From 34-65-8 sp046294735 (lineage in GTDB: Bacteria > Pseudomonadota > Alphaproteobacteria > Sphingomonadales > Sphingomonadaceae): a stretch of 64,000 nt of DNA. Both the position numbers and the translations under genes were made by a program. Below, piece by piece: positions 18,003 to 26,916 of the stretch; position 1 is the first letter of the stretch; every line of letters starts with the position of its first letter. The notes beneath the pieces were generated by a model. That model searched no databases. It saw nothing but the letters and a program-made list of their open reading frames with translations, and was not told where the DNA came from. The stretch lies in contig JBKBKB010000003.1 of assembly GCA_046294735.1 (NCBI GenBank), positions 310,001-374,000 of the forward strand, read 5' to 3'.

Positions 18003-18440
18003 TTATTCCTTGCCGAACACCCGATACTTCTCGTTGCCGACGAAGCCAAACTTGGTCACGCCCGACACCTTGATGATGTTGAGGACGCGCGCCGACAGAT
18101 CGTAGCTGGCCTGAGCGTCAGGCTCAAACTGAAGCTCTGGTTCCGGATTGATCCCCTTGGTCGCATTAAGGTTGCGGACCAGTTCGCTCGAATCGATCGC
18201 GGTGCCGTTCCACAGGATTTGGTTATCCGGGGTCAGAACGATCTTGTTCTTGATCGGGTCGATCTGATCGATTGGCGGAGGGTTCGGATTGGGAACCGGC
18301 AGATCGATATCGACCGAGTGGGTCGCCACCGGGATGGTGATGATGAACATGATGAGGAGGACGAGCATGACGTCGATCAACGGCGTCGTGTTCATCTCCA
18401 TCATCGGGCTGCCATCATCCTTGCCGCCTGACATTGCCAT
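18003..18440 (-). CDS. exbD: ExbD/TolR-type biopolymer transport protein (second copy)
   Basis: A 145-residue ExbD family protein. A short cytoplasmic head (MEMNTTPLIDVMLVLLIMFIITIP) contains the proton-path aspartate just before the single membrane helix (about residues 23-40). The periplasmic domain follows and ends in KFGFVGNEKYRVFGKE. With ExbB and TonB it converts proton-motive force into outer-membrane transport. It is the last gene of the tonB operon, 30 bp after the other exbD copy. Two tandem ExbD paralogues are common in TonB systems of xanthomonads and sphingomonads. They share the membrane segment but differ in the periplasmic part, so they are not simple duplicates. Confidence 0.9.
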   Translation of the reverse strand: MAMSGGKDDGSPMMEMNTTPLIDVMLVLLIMFIITIPVATHSVDIDLPVPNPNPPPIDQIDPIKNKIVLTPDNQILWNGTAIDSSELVRNLNATKGINPEPELQFEPDAQASYDLSARVLNIIKVSGVTKFGFVGNEKYRVFGKE

Positions 18441-18470
18441 GGTGTGTTACTCCTGAATTGTCCGGACGGG

Positions 18471-19010
18471 TCAGCTGTTCGGATCGACCGGGGTCGAAAT
18501 GAACCCGACTGTGGGATAGCCGGCGGCCTGCACATTGTAGATGGCACCGGCAACGCAGCGCCACGGGGCGTTGACGTCACCACGGATGTGAACCTGCGGG
18601 ATGAGTTCGGGCTGCTCGCGGATGGCGTCCGGGCCACCGGCGCGCTGGACGATGTCGTCAAGCCGCTTGAACGCCTGATCGTAGAGCTCTTCCGAGGTCA
18701 CCAGCGTGGTGTTGTTGATGTACACGCGGCACTCGCCGTCGCGGGTTGCACCGGTAAAGCCGGACCGTTGTACGCTCGCCGTCCGCCCTTCGGCGTCGGT
18801 TGTGGTGACGGTGATCAGCAGGTTCTCGACCTTGTTCTCCGATTCCGTCGACACCATGACCGGAACCTTGAGGTTCTCGACCTGCTGGATGGCGACCGGA
18901 ATGGCGATCAGGAAGATGATCAGGAGCACCAGCATCACGTCGACCAGCGGCGTGGTGTTGATGTCCGACATCGGCGTTTCTGCGCCGCCGCCTCCCATCG
19001 AAATGGCCAT
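18471..19010 (-). CDS. exbD: ExbD/TolR-type biopolymer transport protein (first copy)
   Basis: A 179-residue ExbD family protein with N-terminal head MSDINTTPLVDVMLVLLIIFLIAIPVAI, including the conserved aspartate, then one membrane helix (about 24-42) and a longer periplasmic domain than the second copy. The periplasmic part has an extra loop (TVTTTDAEGRTASVQRSGFTG). It lies between exbB and the second exbD. Heteromeric use of two ExbD proteins in one motor is known for the Xanthomonas TonB system; that both serve the same motor here is inferred from the operon. Confidence 0.9.
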   Translation of the reverse strand: MAISMGGGGAETPMSDINTTPLVDVMLVLLIIFLIAIPVAIQQVENLKVPVMVSTESENKVENLLITVTTTDAEGRTASVQRSGFTGATRDGECRVYINNTTLVTSEELYDQAFKRLDDIVQRAGGPDAIREQPELIPQVHIRGDVNAPWRCVAGAIYNVQAAGYPTVGFISTPVDPNS

Positions 19011-19090
19011 GGACTATTCCTATCCTAAGACGTCTGTTCGTAAGGGGCGGGCCGGGCGAAGGTTCGTCCGGCCCGCGATAGCGTGGTCAA

Positions 19091-19849
19091 TCAGGCCTTG
19101 GTCGCAGCTGGCTTGGCTGCGGCAGGCTTGGCAGGCGCGGCAACAACTGCCGGCTTGATTGTACCCTTGGAGTTGATGTTTGCCAGGATGTCGGTCGAAA
19201 AACCGGTCAACAGCTCGTTGATCCGCTTGTTGCGTGACTGCAGCCAGTTGTAGGCCAGCACCGCTGGCACTGCGACGAGCAGGCCGATCGCGGTCATGAT
19301 CAGCGCTTCACCAACCGGACCTGCCACCTTGTCGATCGAGGCCGAGCCTTCGATGCCGATGTTGATAAGTGCGCGGTAGATCCCGATAACGGTTCCGAGC
19401 AGACCAACGAACGGAGCAGTCGCACCGACCGAAGCAAGGAACGGCAAGCCGCCAGCGAGCTTCGAGTTGATGGTGTCCTGCGAACGCTGGAGCGAGCCGA
19501 CCATCCAGTCGTGTGCTTCCAGGCTGTCGGTCATCTTGCCGTGCGATTGCTCGGCGGCGAGGCCGTCGTCGACCAGCTGGCGCCATGCGCTGTTCTTTTC
19601 CAGCTTGTTGCGGCCGTCGCTCAGGGTCGGCGCCTTCCAGAAATTGGCGCGAACGTCCTTCCACTGGTTCATGATCTTCTGCTGTTCGAGCAGCTTGGTG
19701 ATAAGGATGTAGAACGATCCCACCGACATGATGACCAGCACGCCAAGGATGGACCAGGCGATCAGGCCCCCCTGGTTCATCGCCTCCATGAAGCCGAACT
19801 GGTTTTTGGGGGCTTCGCCGGCCGCCGCAGTAAGAATTTCTGTAATCAT
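19091..19849 (-). CDS. exbB: MotA/TolQ/ExbB proton channel family protein
   Basis: A 252-residue ExbB family protein from the ATG at 19849, eight bases after GAGAGGA. Translation from further upstream in the same frame is unlikely, since that sequence is unconserved. It has the three-helix layout: helix 1 at about 27-50, a large cytoplasmic loop, then helices 2 and 3 in the conserved block GATAPFVGLLGTVIG...EALIMTAIGLLVAVPAVLAYN. The C-terminal alanine/lysine/proline-rich tail (PAKPAAAKPAATKA) is unusual and could be a disordered linker. It forms the pentameric channel around ExbD that energises TonB. It is the second gene of the operon, 70 bp after tonB. Confidence 0.93.
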   Translation of the reverse strand: MITEILTAAAGEAPKNQFGFMEAMNQGGLIAWSILGVLVIMSVGSFYILITKLLEQQKIMNQWKDVRANFWKAPTLSDGRNKLEKNSAWRQLVDDGLAAEQSHGKMTDSLEAHDWMVGSLQRSQDTINSKLAGGLPFLASVGATAPFVGLLGTVIGIYRALINIGIEGSASIDKVAGPVGEALIMTAIGLLVAVPAVLAYNWLQSRNKRINELLTGFSTDILANINSKGTIKPAVVAAPAKPAAAKPAATKA

Positions 19850-19919
19850 TGCGAAAGTCCTCTCAAATGAGTCTGGGTAAGGAAGGCCCTGCCGCGAGGA
19901 AGGGCAATACTGATGAAAC

Positions 19920-20591
19920 TTATCTCGGAATTTCCCAGCGAACTGCGCTGGACCAGCTGCCCGAAGTCGGATCGCCGTTGCCATCGGTAGCCGGCCGGAA
20001 CCGGGCACGGCGCTGGATCAGGCTGCAGGTGGTCGAATCGAGGTCACTGTGGCCGCTCGATCCGGTGATCTGGCAGCTCGTAACACGCCCATCGGGGCCA
20101 ACCGAAACGCTGAACCGGGTAACCCCTTCGCGCTCTTCGCGCAGGGCGCGCGATGGGTAGTCGTTGGGATTAGCCCAGCTTGACGGGTTACCCCGCGGTT
20201 CGGCGGCCTTGGGCTGCACACGCGGCGGCGGCGGCGGCGCAGGCGGCGGACCCGGAGGAGCTGGCGGCGGCACGATCAGCGCAGGCGGAGCCGGCGGCGG
20301 AATGGTCGGCTGCGTCTGGATCGTCGGCGGCGCCGTCGTGATGTTGATCGGTGGCGGCGGGGCCACGATCGGCGGCGGAGCGGTGTTCTCCTGCGGCGGC
20401 GGAGGCGGAATATCCTCCTCGGGCGGCGGCGGCTCTTCGATGTCAACGGTCGTCACGCGTTCAACCATCTTTTTGACCGCGCTGTAAGCGAGGCCAGTGA
20501 TCAAAGCGTAGCCGACTGCCACATGGATCAGCGCCACAACGATGATTGCAACAACCTTGTTGCCGCTCATCTCCTGGTCAGCGTAAGCCAT
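19920..20591 (-). CDS. tonB: TonB energy-transducing protein
   Basis: A 223-residue TonB. A single N-terminal membrane helix (about residues 12-34, VVAIIVVALIHVAVGYALITG) carries the histidine at 23 that is typical of the ExbB-ExbD contact site. A long proline-rich periplasmic span (about 52-130) follows, with PPPPEEDIPPPPP and repeated PPAPP blocks. The C-terminal domain is TRFSVSVGPDGRVTSCQITGSSGHSDLDS...FRPATDGNG, which contacts the TonB box of receptors. Sphingomonads have many TonB-dependent receptors, so this is probably a main energiser. It is the first gene of the operon. The 357 bp before it should hold the promoter. Confidence 0.93.
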   Translation of the reverse strand: MAYADQEMSGNKVVAIIVVALIHVAVGYALITGLAYSAVKKMVERVTTVDIEEPPPPEEDIPPPPPQENTAPPPIVAPPPPINITTAPPTIQTQPTIPPPAPPALIVPPPAPPGPPPAPPPPPRVQPKAAEPRGNPSSWANPNDYPSRALREEREGVTRFSVSVGPDGRVTSCQITGSSGHSDLDSTTCSLIQRRARFRPATDGNGDPTSGSWSSAVRWEIPR

Positions 20592-20948
20592 TCAGTTGCA
20601 TCACTCCATCTTCAAGCGCCGGATCGAAATCCGGCTACATTTCCCTTCCGGCAGGGTTCCAAGGAACCTGCCAAAAGAAACCGTCAGCTGTCCACCCTGT
20701 TGAGTCATCACACACGAGGACCCGAAATCTGGCTGGGGCTTGCCTGCCCCATGCCAGCGAGCCTGGAAAGTTAATTTTGTGCTGTCCCCAAGCCTGGCCA
20801 CGCTTTAGCTGTGATGCCCGGGACGCGCAAACGCTTTGTCGGTTGCAGTGCCGGTTCATTGGCAATTCACGCTCGAGGCACCATCTTGTCGCCATAGCCG
20901 GAGCGCCGGATAATAGTAGTATCGGTTATGAAGGCACGGAAAAGCAAC
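20592..20948. other. 357-bp intergenic region, tonB upstream region
   Basis: No gene is recognised here. A perfect 7-bp stem with a CGAA loop lies at 20618-20635 (GCCGGAT/ATCCGGC), inside the presumed 5' leader of tonB on the minus strand. A second imperfect inverted repeat, GGCAGGgTTCC...GGAACCTGCC, follows at about 20650. These might be leader structures or nothing. I see no clear -10/-35 pair and no convincing Fur box. Confidence 0.4.
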
Positions 20949-21788
20949 ATGAAAATACTGTTCCGAGTTCTGCTGCCGGCACTACCCATGGGTCTGGCCC
21001 TGATGCTGGCCGCCCCTCTTTCAGCGCAGGGGTCGGGCATTCCCCTTGCCCCGACTTTTGCCGATCTGGCAGACTTGGCGGCCCCGGCAGATGCGGTCAT
21101 TCGGGTGGAGATTCGCAAGCAAGCGGAGGTCAAGCCGGAGCGCGCGCCGGGACTGCGGCCCGGTTATGTGCGGCTCTATGTCGAGGCCCGCACTGTCGCT
21201 TTGCTAAAGGGATCGCGCCCGGTCGGCGAATCGCTGCGCTATTTGGTCGATCTGCCGCTGGATGAGCGCGGACGCGCGCCGCGCCTCAAGAAGCGCCAAG
21301 TAATCCTGTTTACCCGGCCCGCGAACGGGCGTCCGGGCGAGATTGCCCTGACCGGGCCCGGTGCCCAGCTCGACTGGTCGCCTGATGTCGAACAGCGCCT
21401 TCGGCCAATCCTGTCGGCACTGGCACGGCCGGATGCGCCGCCGGCCATAACCGGGGTGCGCGAAGCGCTGTCGGTGCCGGGCAACCTGGTCGGCGAATCG
21501 GAAACGCAGTTCTTCCTCTCCACGACCAATGAGCTGGTATCGATCAGCGTGCTGCGCCGTCCGGGCATGGCCCCGGCCTGGGGCGTGGCGTGGGACGAGA
21601 TTGTCGATCAGGCAGCCAGCCCGCCCACCCCCGAAACGCTGGAATGGTATCGGCTGGCCTGCTTCCTGCCGGCAACCCTGCCCCGTGCGGCCAACATCTC
21701 GGCTGATCCCTCCGCCCGCACGCGGGCCGAGACGGACTATCGCTTCGTCCAGGGCGAATTGGGGCCATGTCCGCGCAATCGCAGCTAG
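20949..21788 (+). CDS. exported protein of unknown function
   Basis: A 279-residue exported protein from the ATG at 20949, reading MKILFRVLLPALPMGLALMLAAPLSAQG with a likely cleavage after SAQ. An in-frame ATG at 20928 would add seven residues, and neither start has a strong ribosome site. The rest shows segments such as VRLYVEARTVALLKGSRPVGESLRYLVDLPLDERGRAPRLKKRQVILFTRP, which resembles OB-like or beta-sandwich folds, and no catalytic motif. I do not recognise a family. It is divergent from tonB and followed by hom about 90 bp later. Base composition and codon choice look like the neighbours. Confidence 0.55.
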   Translation: MKILFRVLLPALPMGLALMLAAPLSAQGSGIPLAPTFADLADLAAPADAVIRVEIRKQAEVKPERAPGLRPGYVRLYVEARTVALLKGSRPVGESLRYLVDLPLDERGRAPRLKKRQVILFTRPANGRPGEIALTGPGAQLDWSPDVEQRLRPILSALARPDAPPAITGVREALSVPGNLVGESETQFFLSTTNELVSISVLRRPGMAPAWGVAWDEIVDQAASPPTPETLEWYRLACFLPATLPRAANISADPSARTRAETDYRFVQGELGPCPRNRS

Positions 21789-21877
21789 CGCCGCGCCAAG
21801 ACAAACTGGTTCCCAATCAGCAATACCGCAGTCTAGGACGGCGGCGATGAAAGCTGATCCTGTTCCGGTGTCCAGCC

Positions 21878-23185
21878 ATGGCTGAGCCGCTTCGCATTGC
21901 CCTCGCGGGGCTTGGCACAGTCGGTGCCGGGGTGATTCGCCTGATCGAGACCAATGCTGCACTGATCGCAGCCCGTGCCGGTCGTCCGCTTCAGGTGGTC
22001 GCAGTCAGTGCCCGCAGCCGAACCCGGCAACGCGGGGTTGACCTCGCGCCGTTCGCGTGGATGGACGATATGGCCGAGCTCGCCCGACGCGGCGATGTCG
22101 ATGTCGTGGTCGAGCTGGTGGGTGGGGAAGACGGGCCGGCCCTCGCCCTGGCCCGCAGCGCCATCGCAGCGGGCAAGGGCGTGGTGACGGCGAACAAGGC
22201 GATGATTGCCCATCATGGCCTCGAACTGGCCAAGGCTGCCGAAGCGGCCGGTGTCGCGCTTAAGTTCGAAGCGGCGGTGGCGGGCGGGATTCCGGTTATC
22301 AAGGGCCTGCGCGAAGGAACCGCCGCCAATGCGATCGAGCGGATCTACGGCATTCTCAACGGCACCTCGAACTACATCCTGTCGACTATGGAGGCGACCG
22401 GTGCGGACTTTGGCGCCACGCTGGCAGATGCCCAGCGGCTCGGTTACGCTGAGGCTGATCCGACCTTCGATATCGAAGGGATCGATGCGGCGCACAAGCT
22501 GGCCATCCTCGCCTCGATCGCATTCGGCTCACGGCTCGATTTCGCGGGGGTCGAGTGCGAAGGCATCGCCCGCGTGCGCGCCGCCGATATCGCCCAGGCG
22601 GACCGGCTGGGTTATGTCATCCGCCTGGTCGGCATGGCTGACTGTGAACCCGGCGAAGATGGCGGCGTGAGGTTGCTGCAGCGGGTCAAGCCCTGTCTAG
22701 TGCCCAAGGGGCACCCGTTGGCGCATGTCACTGGGGCAACCAATGCTGTGGTGGCGGAAGGCAATTTCTCTGGCCGCCTGCTGTTCCAGGGCGCGGGAGC
22801 CGGCGGCGGCCCGACCGCCAGTGCCGTGGTGGCTGATCTGATCGACATTGCCCGGGGCGAGACCGGCGCGCCGTTCTCGGTCCCGGTGGCTGACCTGGTG
22901 GCGATGGGACCGGCCGAAGGCGGCAATCGGACCGGGCGGACCTACCTGCGGTTTACCGTGGCTGACCGCCCGGGTGTTCTGGCCGAGATGACGGCGGCCA
23001 TGCGCGATGCCGGGGTATCGATCGAGAGCCTGATCCAGGAAGGTCGGCCGGACGAGGGCGGCGAGGTGCTGGTGGCGATGGTGGCGCACGAAGGGCCGGA
23101 GCGGAACGTCCGCCAGGCGCTTGACCTGCTGGCTGGATCGCCCAGTTTCACCGATGCTCCGCTGGCGATGCAGATCATCGTCTAG
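21878..23185 (+). CDS. hom: homoserine dehydrogenase
   Basis: A 435-residue NAD(P)-dependent homoserine dehydrogenase, which reduces aspartate semialdehyde to homoserine for methionine and threonine synthesis. The nucleotide loop GLGTVGAGV is at about residues 11-19, and ANKAMIAHHG at about 107. The catalytic block LNGTSNYILSTMEATGADFGATLADAQRLGYAEADPTFDIEGIDAAHKL is intact. The C-terminal ACT domain (about 355-435: FTVADRPGVLAEMTAAMRDAGVSIES) suggests feedback control, usually by threonine. The stop codon overlaps that of the convergent gene at 23182. Confidence 0.96.
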   Translation: MAEPLRIALAGLGTVGAGVIRLIETNAALIAARAGRPLQVVAVSARSRTRQRGVDLAPFAWMDDMAELARRGDVDVVVELVGGEDGPALALARSAIAAGKGVVTANKAMIAHHGLELAKAAEAAGVALKFEAAVAGGIPVIKGLREGTAANAIERIYGILNGTSNYILSTMEATGADFGATLADAQRLGYAEADPTFDIEGIDAAHKLAILASIAFGSRLDFAGVECEGIARVRAADIAQADRLGYVIRLVGMADCEPGEDGGVRLLQRVKPCLVPKGHPLAHVTGATNAVVAEGNFSGRLLFQGAGAGGGPTASAVVADLIDIARGETGAPFSVPVADLVAMGPAEGGNRTGRTYLRFTVADRPGVLAEMTAAMRDAGVSIESLIQEGRPDEGGEVLVAMVAHEGPERNVRQALDLLAGSPSFTDAPLAMQIIV

Positions 23186-23712
23186 GGTTCTTGCGGAGGC
23201 CGGGCTTCGGATTCGGTCTCACCCCTAGTCAGACCCCCGCTCTCCCCCGTATCGTTTCCGACCGGCGGCAGGCCACGTGCAATCCGGTCGGCATCGCTGC
23301 CCGTCGGGGCTTCGGGAAGCTGGGAAAAATCGACATCGATCGCGGTTGGCGGTGGGCAGGTCAGCCCCTTGATGCAGCCGCTGGCGGTGGCCGGCCCGCG
23401 GAAAATGCCGGGGCCAGCGACATCCGGAGCCTGCGGATCGCCCTTGAACATCGTTTCGCGGGCATAATCATCCTGTGCCTGCTTGTTTGATCGGACGCGG
23501 AACTGGGACTGTTCCTGCTCCCGCGCGCAGACCACGATCTCACCCTCCGCCCCGGATCCGCAGGCCGGTTCGGGCGCTGCCGGGCCATAGGCCGCATTGG
23601 CCGAAGCAAGGGCATCGTCGGCCGTGGCCGCAGGTTGGGCTGCGGCTGCTCCGGGAATGCCGATGCAGACTGATACGACCAGCGCCACGTTCCACCGGAC
23701 ATTTCTCGACAA
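23182..23712 (-). CDS. exported hypothetical protein
   Basis: A 176-residue exported protein starting at a TTG (23712), seven bases after GGGGAG. A signal peptide ends near AAAAQP (residue 26). The mature part is proline- and acidic-rich and contains the pattern CGSGAEGEIVVCAREQEQSQFRVRSNKQ. This two-cysteine motif (CxxxxxxEIVVCARxx...FRVP) is one I associate with many short sphingomonad secreted proteins, though I know no function for it. A second cysteine pair (GCIKGLTCPPP) follows. It converges with hom, with overlapping stop codons, and is divergent from glpX. It may be a periplasmic or lipid-associated protein. Confidence 0.55.
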   Translation of the reverse strand: MSRNVRWNVALVVSVCIGIPGAAAAQPAATADDALASANAAYGPAAPEPACGSGAEGEIVVCAREQEQSQFRVRSNKQAQDDYARETMFKGDPQAPDVAGPGIFRGPATASGCIKGLTCPPPTAIDVDFSQLPEAPTGSDADRIARGLPPVGNDTGESGGLTRGETESEARPPQEP

Positions 23713-23768
23713 CAGCGCGCTCCCCGTCTAATCGCCCTCACAAGCAGGCTAGAAGGGCTGAATTTGCC

Positions 23769-24746
23769 ATGAACAAACCAATTAGATCGACCGTGCTGGA
23801 GCGTGTGCTGGTGCTGGAAATGGTCCGTGTGACCGAGGCGGCCGCGATTGCGGCCTCGCAGCTGATCGGGCGCGGCGATGAGAAGGCAGCCGATACTGCC
23901 GCTGTCGAAGCCATGCGCAAGGCGTTCGACACGCTTTATATGGATGGCACCGTGGTGATCGGCGAAGGCGAGCGTGATGAGGCACCGATGCTGTACATCG
24001 GTGAAAAAGTCGGCGGCGCGCCGGGCAAGGGGCCGAAGATCGACATCGCGCTCGATCCGCTGGAAGGCACCACCATCACGGCCAAGGCCGGACCGAACGC
24101 CATGGCCGTGCTGGCCGCTGCCGAGGAAGGCTGCCTGCTCAACGCGCCCGACACCTATATGGACAAGCTGGCGATCGGCCCGGGCTATCCCGAAGGCATC
24201 ATCAGCCTCGAAAAGAGCGTTACCGAGAACGTCACGGCAGTGGCCGAGGCCAAGGGCGTCGAACCGAAAGACATTATCGTCTGCGTGCTCGACCGGCCGC
24301 GTCATGCCGCCATGATCGCCGAGCTGCGCAGTCTTGGCTGCGGCGTCGTGTTGATCGGCGACGGTGACGTGGCGGGCGTGATCGCCACTACCGATCCCGA
24401 CACTACGATTGACCTCTACATGGGCCAGGGCGGCGCGCCGGAGGGCGTTCTGGCGGCAGCGGCGCTGCGCTGCGTCGGCGGGCAGTTCAACGGCCGACTG
24501 GTGTTCCGCAATGAGGATGAGAAAGCCCGCGCGCGGCGCCTCGGCATCACCGATTTCGACCGTATCTATAAACTGGAAGACCTCGCCCGTGGCGACTGCA
24601 TCTTCGCGGCCACCGGGGTCACTTCCGGTTCGCTGCTTGACGGAGTCAAGCGCCTGCGCGGCGGCAAGATGACCACCGATAGCGTGGTCATGCGCGCCAG
24701 CAGCGGCACCGTGCGCTGGATCAGGGGCGAACACCGGATTGGCTAG
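23769..24746 (+). CDS. glpX: class II fructose-1,6-bisphosphatase
   Basis: A 325-residue GlpX-type fructose-1,6-bisphosphatase of gluconeogenesis (also able to act as sedoheptulose bisphosphatase in some relatives). It begins MNKPIRSTVLERVLVLEMVRVTEAAAI at the ATG 23769, preceded by AGAAGGG at eleven bases. Metal- and phosphate-binding motifs are the acidic pair in GEGERDEAPMLYIGE (about 66-80), DPLEGTT (about 97-103) and GGAPEGVLAAAALRC (about 220-234). The usual class I (Fbp) enzyme is not seen in this window. It is followed after 188 bp by prs, probably with its own promoter. Confidence 0.95.
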   Translation: MNKPIRSTVLERVLVLEMVRVTEAAAIAASQLIGRGDEKAADTAAVEAMRKAFDTLYMDGTVVIGEGERDEAPMLYIGEKVGGAPGKGPKIDIALDPLEGTTITAKAGPNAMAVLAAAEEGCLLNAPDTYMDKLAIGPGYPEGIISLEKSVTENVTAVAEAKGVEPKDIIVCVLDRPRHAAMIAELRSLGCGVVLIGDGDVAGVIATTDPDTTIDLYMGQGGAPEGVLAAAALRCVGGQFNGRLVFRNEDEKARARRLGITDFDRIYKLEDLARGDCIFAATGVTSGSLLDGVKRLRGGKMTTDSVVMRASSGTVRWIRGEHRIG

Positions 24747-24934
24747 GGTCCGGGCTTTGCGCTTGACACTTGCTTGACAAACTTGACGCCTAGAGCCTCC
24801 GGGGGCTGGGGGGTGTAGCGACAATCGGCATCCCCATTTGCCGACAACTGACGACAACCGCCCCTCGCGCGTTGCAATTCCATGACGCCGCGCTAGGCGG
24901 TGCACACGACGAGCCAACCGGGGATTCGCGCACC

Positions 24935-25870
24935 ATGAAAATCATGTCCGGCAATTCGAACCTGCCGCTCGCGCGGGCGGTGGCCGCCTATCTCGAACTG
25001 CCACTGACCGACGTCAGCGTGCGCCGGTTTGCCGACGAGGAAGTCTTCGTCGAAATCCACGAGAATGTGCGCGGCGAGGACGTGTTCGTGATCCAGCCGA
25101 CCAGCTATCCCGCCAACGACAACCTGATGGAGCTGCTGATCTGTGTCGATGCGCTGCGGCGCGCCTCGGCCAAGCGGATCACCGCGGTGGTGCCCTACTT
25201 CGGCTATGCCCGGCAGGACCGCAAGCCCGGCCCGCGCACGCCGATCTCGGCCAAGCTGGTCGCCAACCTGATTACCGAGGCGGGCGCTGACCGGGTGCTG
25301 GCGGTGGATCTCCACGCCGGGCAAATCCAGGGCTTTTTCGATATCCCGACTGACAACCTCTATGCCGCGCCGGTGATGGCAGCGGATATTCAGGCGCGGT
25401 ATGGCGAGCGTGACCTGATGGTCGTCAGTCCGGATGTCGGCGGGGTGGTGCGTGCCCGCGCGCTGGCCAAGCGGCTCGACAACGCACCGCTCGCGATAGT
25501 CGACAAGCGCCGTGACCGGCCGGGCGAATCGGAAGTGATGAACATCATCGGCGAGGTGCATGGGCGGCACTGCATCCTGATCGACGATATCGTCGATTCC
25601 GGCGGCACTTTGTGCAATGCGGCCGAGGCCCTGCTTGACAAGGGCGCGGCCTCGGTCGCGGCCTATATCACCCACGGTGTGCTATCCGGCGGGGCAGTGG
25701 CGCGGGTCAACGGTTCCAAGCTGACCGAACTGGTCATCACCGATACCATCCGGCCGACCGATGCCGCGCAGGACAGCGACAAGATTCGCATCCTGACCGT
25801 GGCCCCGCTGATCGGCGAAGCGATCCGGCGGATTGCCGACGAAAGTTCGGTCAGTTCGCTGTTCGACTGA
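24935..25870 (+). CDS. prs: ribose-phosphate pyrophosphokinase
   Basis: PRPP synthetase of 311 residues, making phosphoribosyl pyrophosphate from ribose 5-phosphate and ATP for nucleotide, histidine and tryptophan synthesis. Recognisable segments are MKIMSGNSNLPLARAVAAYL at the start, RRFADEEVFVEI, YARQDRKPGPRTPISAKLVANL, DLHAGQIQGFF and the PRPP loop DDIVDSGGTL (about residues 217-226). The start at the ATG 24935 has GGGGA about ten bases upstream. The upstream frame from 24872 is not conserved. A neighbouring hisN two genes away fits a shared demand for PRPP and histidine, but they are not in one operon. Confidence 0.96.
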   Translation: MKIMSGNSNLPLARAVAAYLELPLTDVSVRRFADEEVFVEIHENVRGEDVFVIQPTSYPANDNLMELLICVDALRRASAKRITAVVPYFGYARQDRKPGPRTPISAKLVANLITEAGADRVLAVDLHAGQIQGFFDIPTDNLYAAPVMAADIQARYGERDLMVVSPDVGGVVRARALAKRLDNAPLAIVDKRRDRPGESEVMNIIGEVHGRHCILIDDIVDSGGTLCNAAEALLDKGAASVAAYITHGVLSGGAVARVNGSKLTELVITDTIRPTDAAQDSDKIRILTVAPLIGEAIRRIADESSVSSLFD

Positions 25871-25882
25871 GGGCAGCCGCCG

Positions 25883-26827
25883 TCACTGCCACGGGCGGCG
25901 CGCGCCTTCCTCGATCCGATCGAGCGCTTCCAGCCTCCGGGCCTGACGCGCTTCCAGGCTGATAGTCATCAGCGGTTGGGGGGTACGGACGAATTGGACC
26001 GGAGTCATCCCGAACAGTTCGGTAAATTCGCGGTTGAGATGGGATTGGTCAAAATACCGCAGCGCCAGTTGCTCCGCTTCCGCCTGGTCAGCCACTCCGC
26101 ACAAATGCGCTGCCATATCCAGCGCTCGCGCGCGGCGCAGGGTGCGCTTGGGCGACAGGCCGAAGTCCCGTTTGATCACCCTTTCCAGCCTGCGCAGGTC
26201 AACCCCCAGGGTGCGCGCGCAATCGGCAATGGCTACGTTCGGATCCTCGAACCCGAGCTGGTTGAAGGCGGTTGATATCGGGTCCGGTTCACGCTTGCCC
26301 GCCTGTTCGATCAGCAGTTCCATGCAGTCTTCCAGTGCGTCCATCCACTGTTCGACGCTGCCCGCGGGATCAAATTTTGCCATCAGCGCAGCTTCGTCCC
26401 AGCCCAGTTCGCCGTATCGCAGCACACAGTCATTCATGCTGGCCAGGTCAGGACCGCGCAGGGCGGCGACCGCGCCCGGCTGAAGGGCCAGCCCGACCGT
26501 CGCAAAGCTGCCCTTGATACTGACCGGCAGGCGCCGCGTATGTGCGCCGAACAGCAGTGCATCGCGGTTGAAAAACTGCGGTCCGCCGCGCAATTCGGCG
26601 TGCCAGTTTCCATCCAGCAGGATTCTGAGAACCGGTCCGTCTGCGAATATGCCGCAGGCGATCAATTGATCCTGTGGTGCAGTAACCCGCATGCCGTAAA
26701 CATGGGCCACCCATGGGCGCAGACTTTCGCGCGGCTGGCGGTTAATCGACAGGGGATGGCCATCGCGGGTGCGCTCAAACTGCGCCCCCGTAGCGTGCGA
26801 GAGTTCATTTGACCGCTCGATCTTCAT
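25883..26827 (-). CDS. AraC family transcriptional regulator
   Basis: A 314-residue AraC-type regulator from the ATG at 26827, six bases after GGAGGG. The N-terminal two-thirds resemble a sensory domain (no membrane helix). The C-terminal 100 residues carry the two helix-turn-helix motifs. These are ADCARTLGVDLRRLERVIKRDFGLSPKRTLRRARALD and YFDQSHLNREFTELFGMTPVQFVRTPQPL, in the second of which FDQSHLNREF is the usual recognition core. It converges with prs and is divergent from hisN, with 89 bp between the start codons. Its target is not shown. The N-terminal domain does not match a family I recognise. Confidence 0.82.
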   Translation of the reverse strand: MKIERSNELSHATGAQFERTRDGHPLSINRQPRESLRPWVAHVYGMRVTAPQDQLIACGIFADGPVLRILLDGNWHAELRGGPQFFNRDALLFGAHTRRLPVSIKGSFATVGLALQPGAVAALRGPDLASMNDCVLRYGELGWDEAALMAKFDPAGSVEQWMDALEDCMELLIEQAGKREPDPISTAFNQLGFEDPNVAIADCARTLGVDLRRLERVIKRDFGLSPKRTLRRARALDMAAHLCGVADQAEAEQLALRYFDQSHLNREFTELFGMTPVQFVRTPQPLMTISLEARQARRLEALDRIEEGARRPWQ

Positions 26828-26916
26828 TGAAACCCTCCAAGGGATCGGCACGTTATCATTTGCATAGTCCGGTGCAACGACTTGACCCATGGCGGGTGCC
26901 GATGCAGGGCGCAGTG

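Noticed and set aside
20905..20927. Fur-like AT-rich box upstream of 20928
   Set aside because: The match to the Fur consensus is poor and it is far from tonB. The tonB region lacks any better match.
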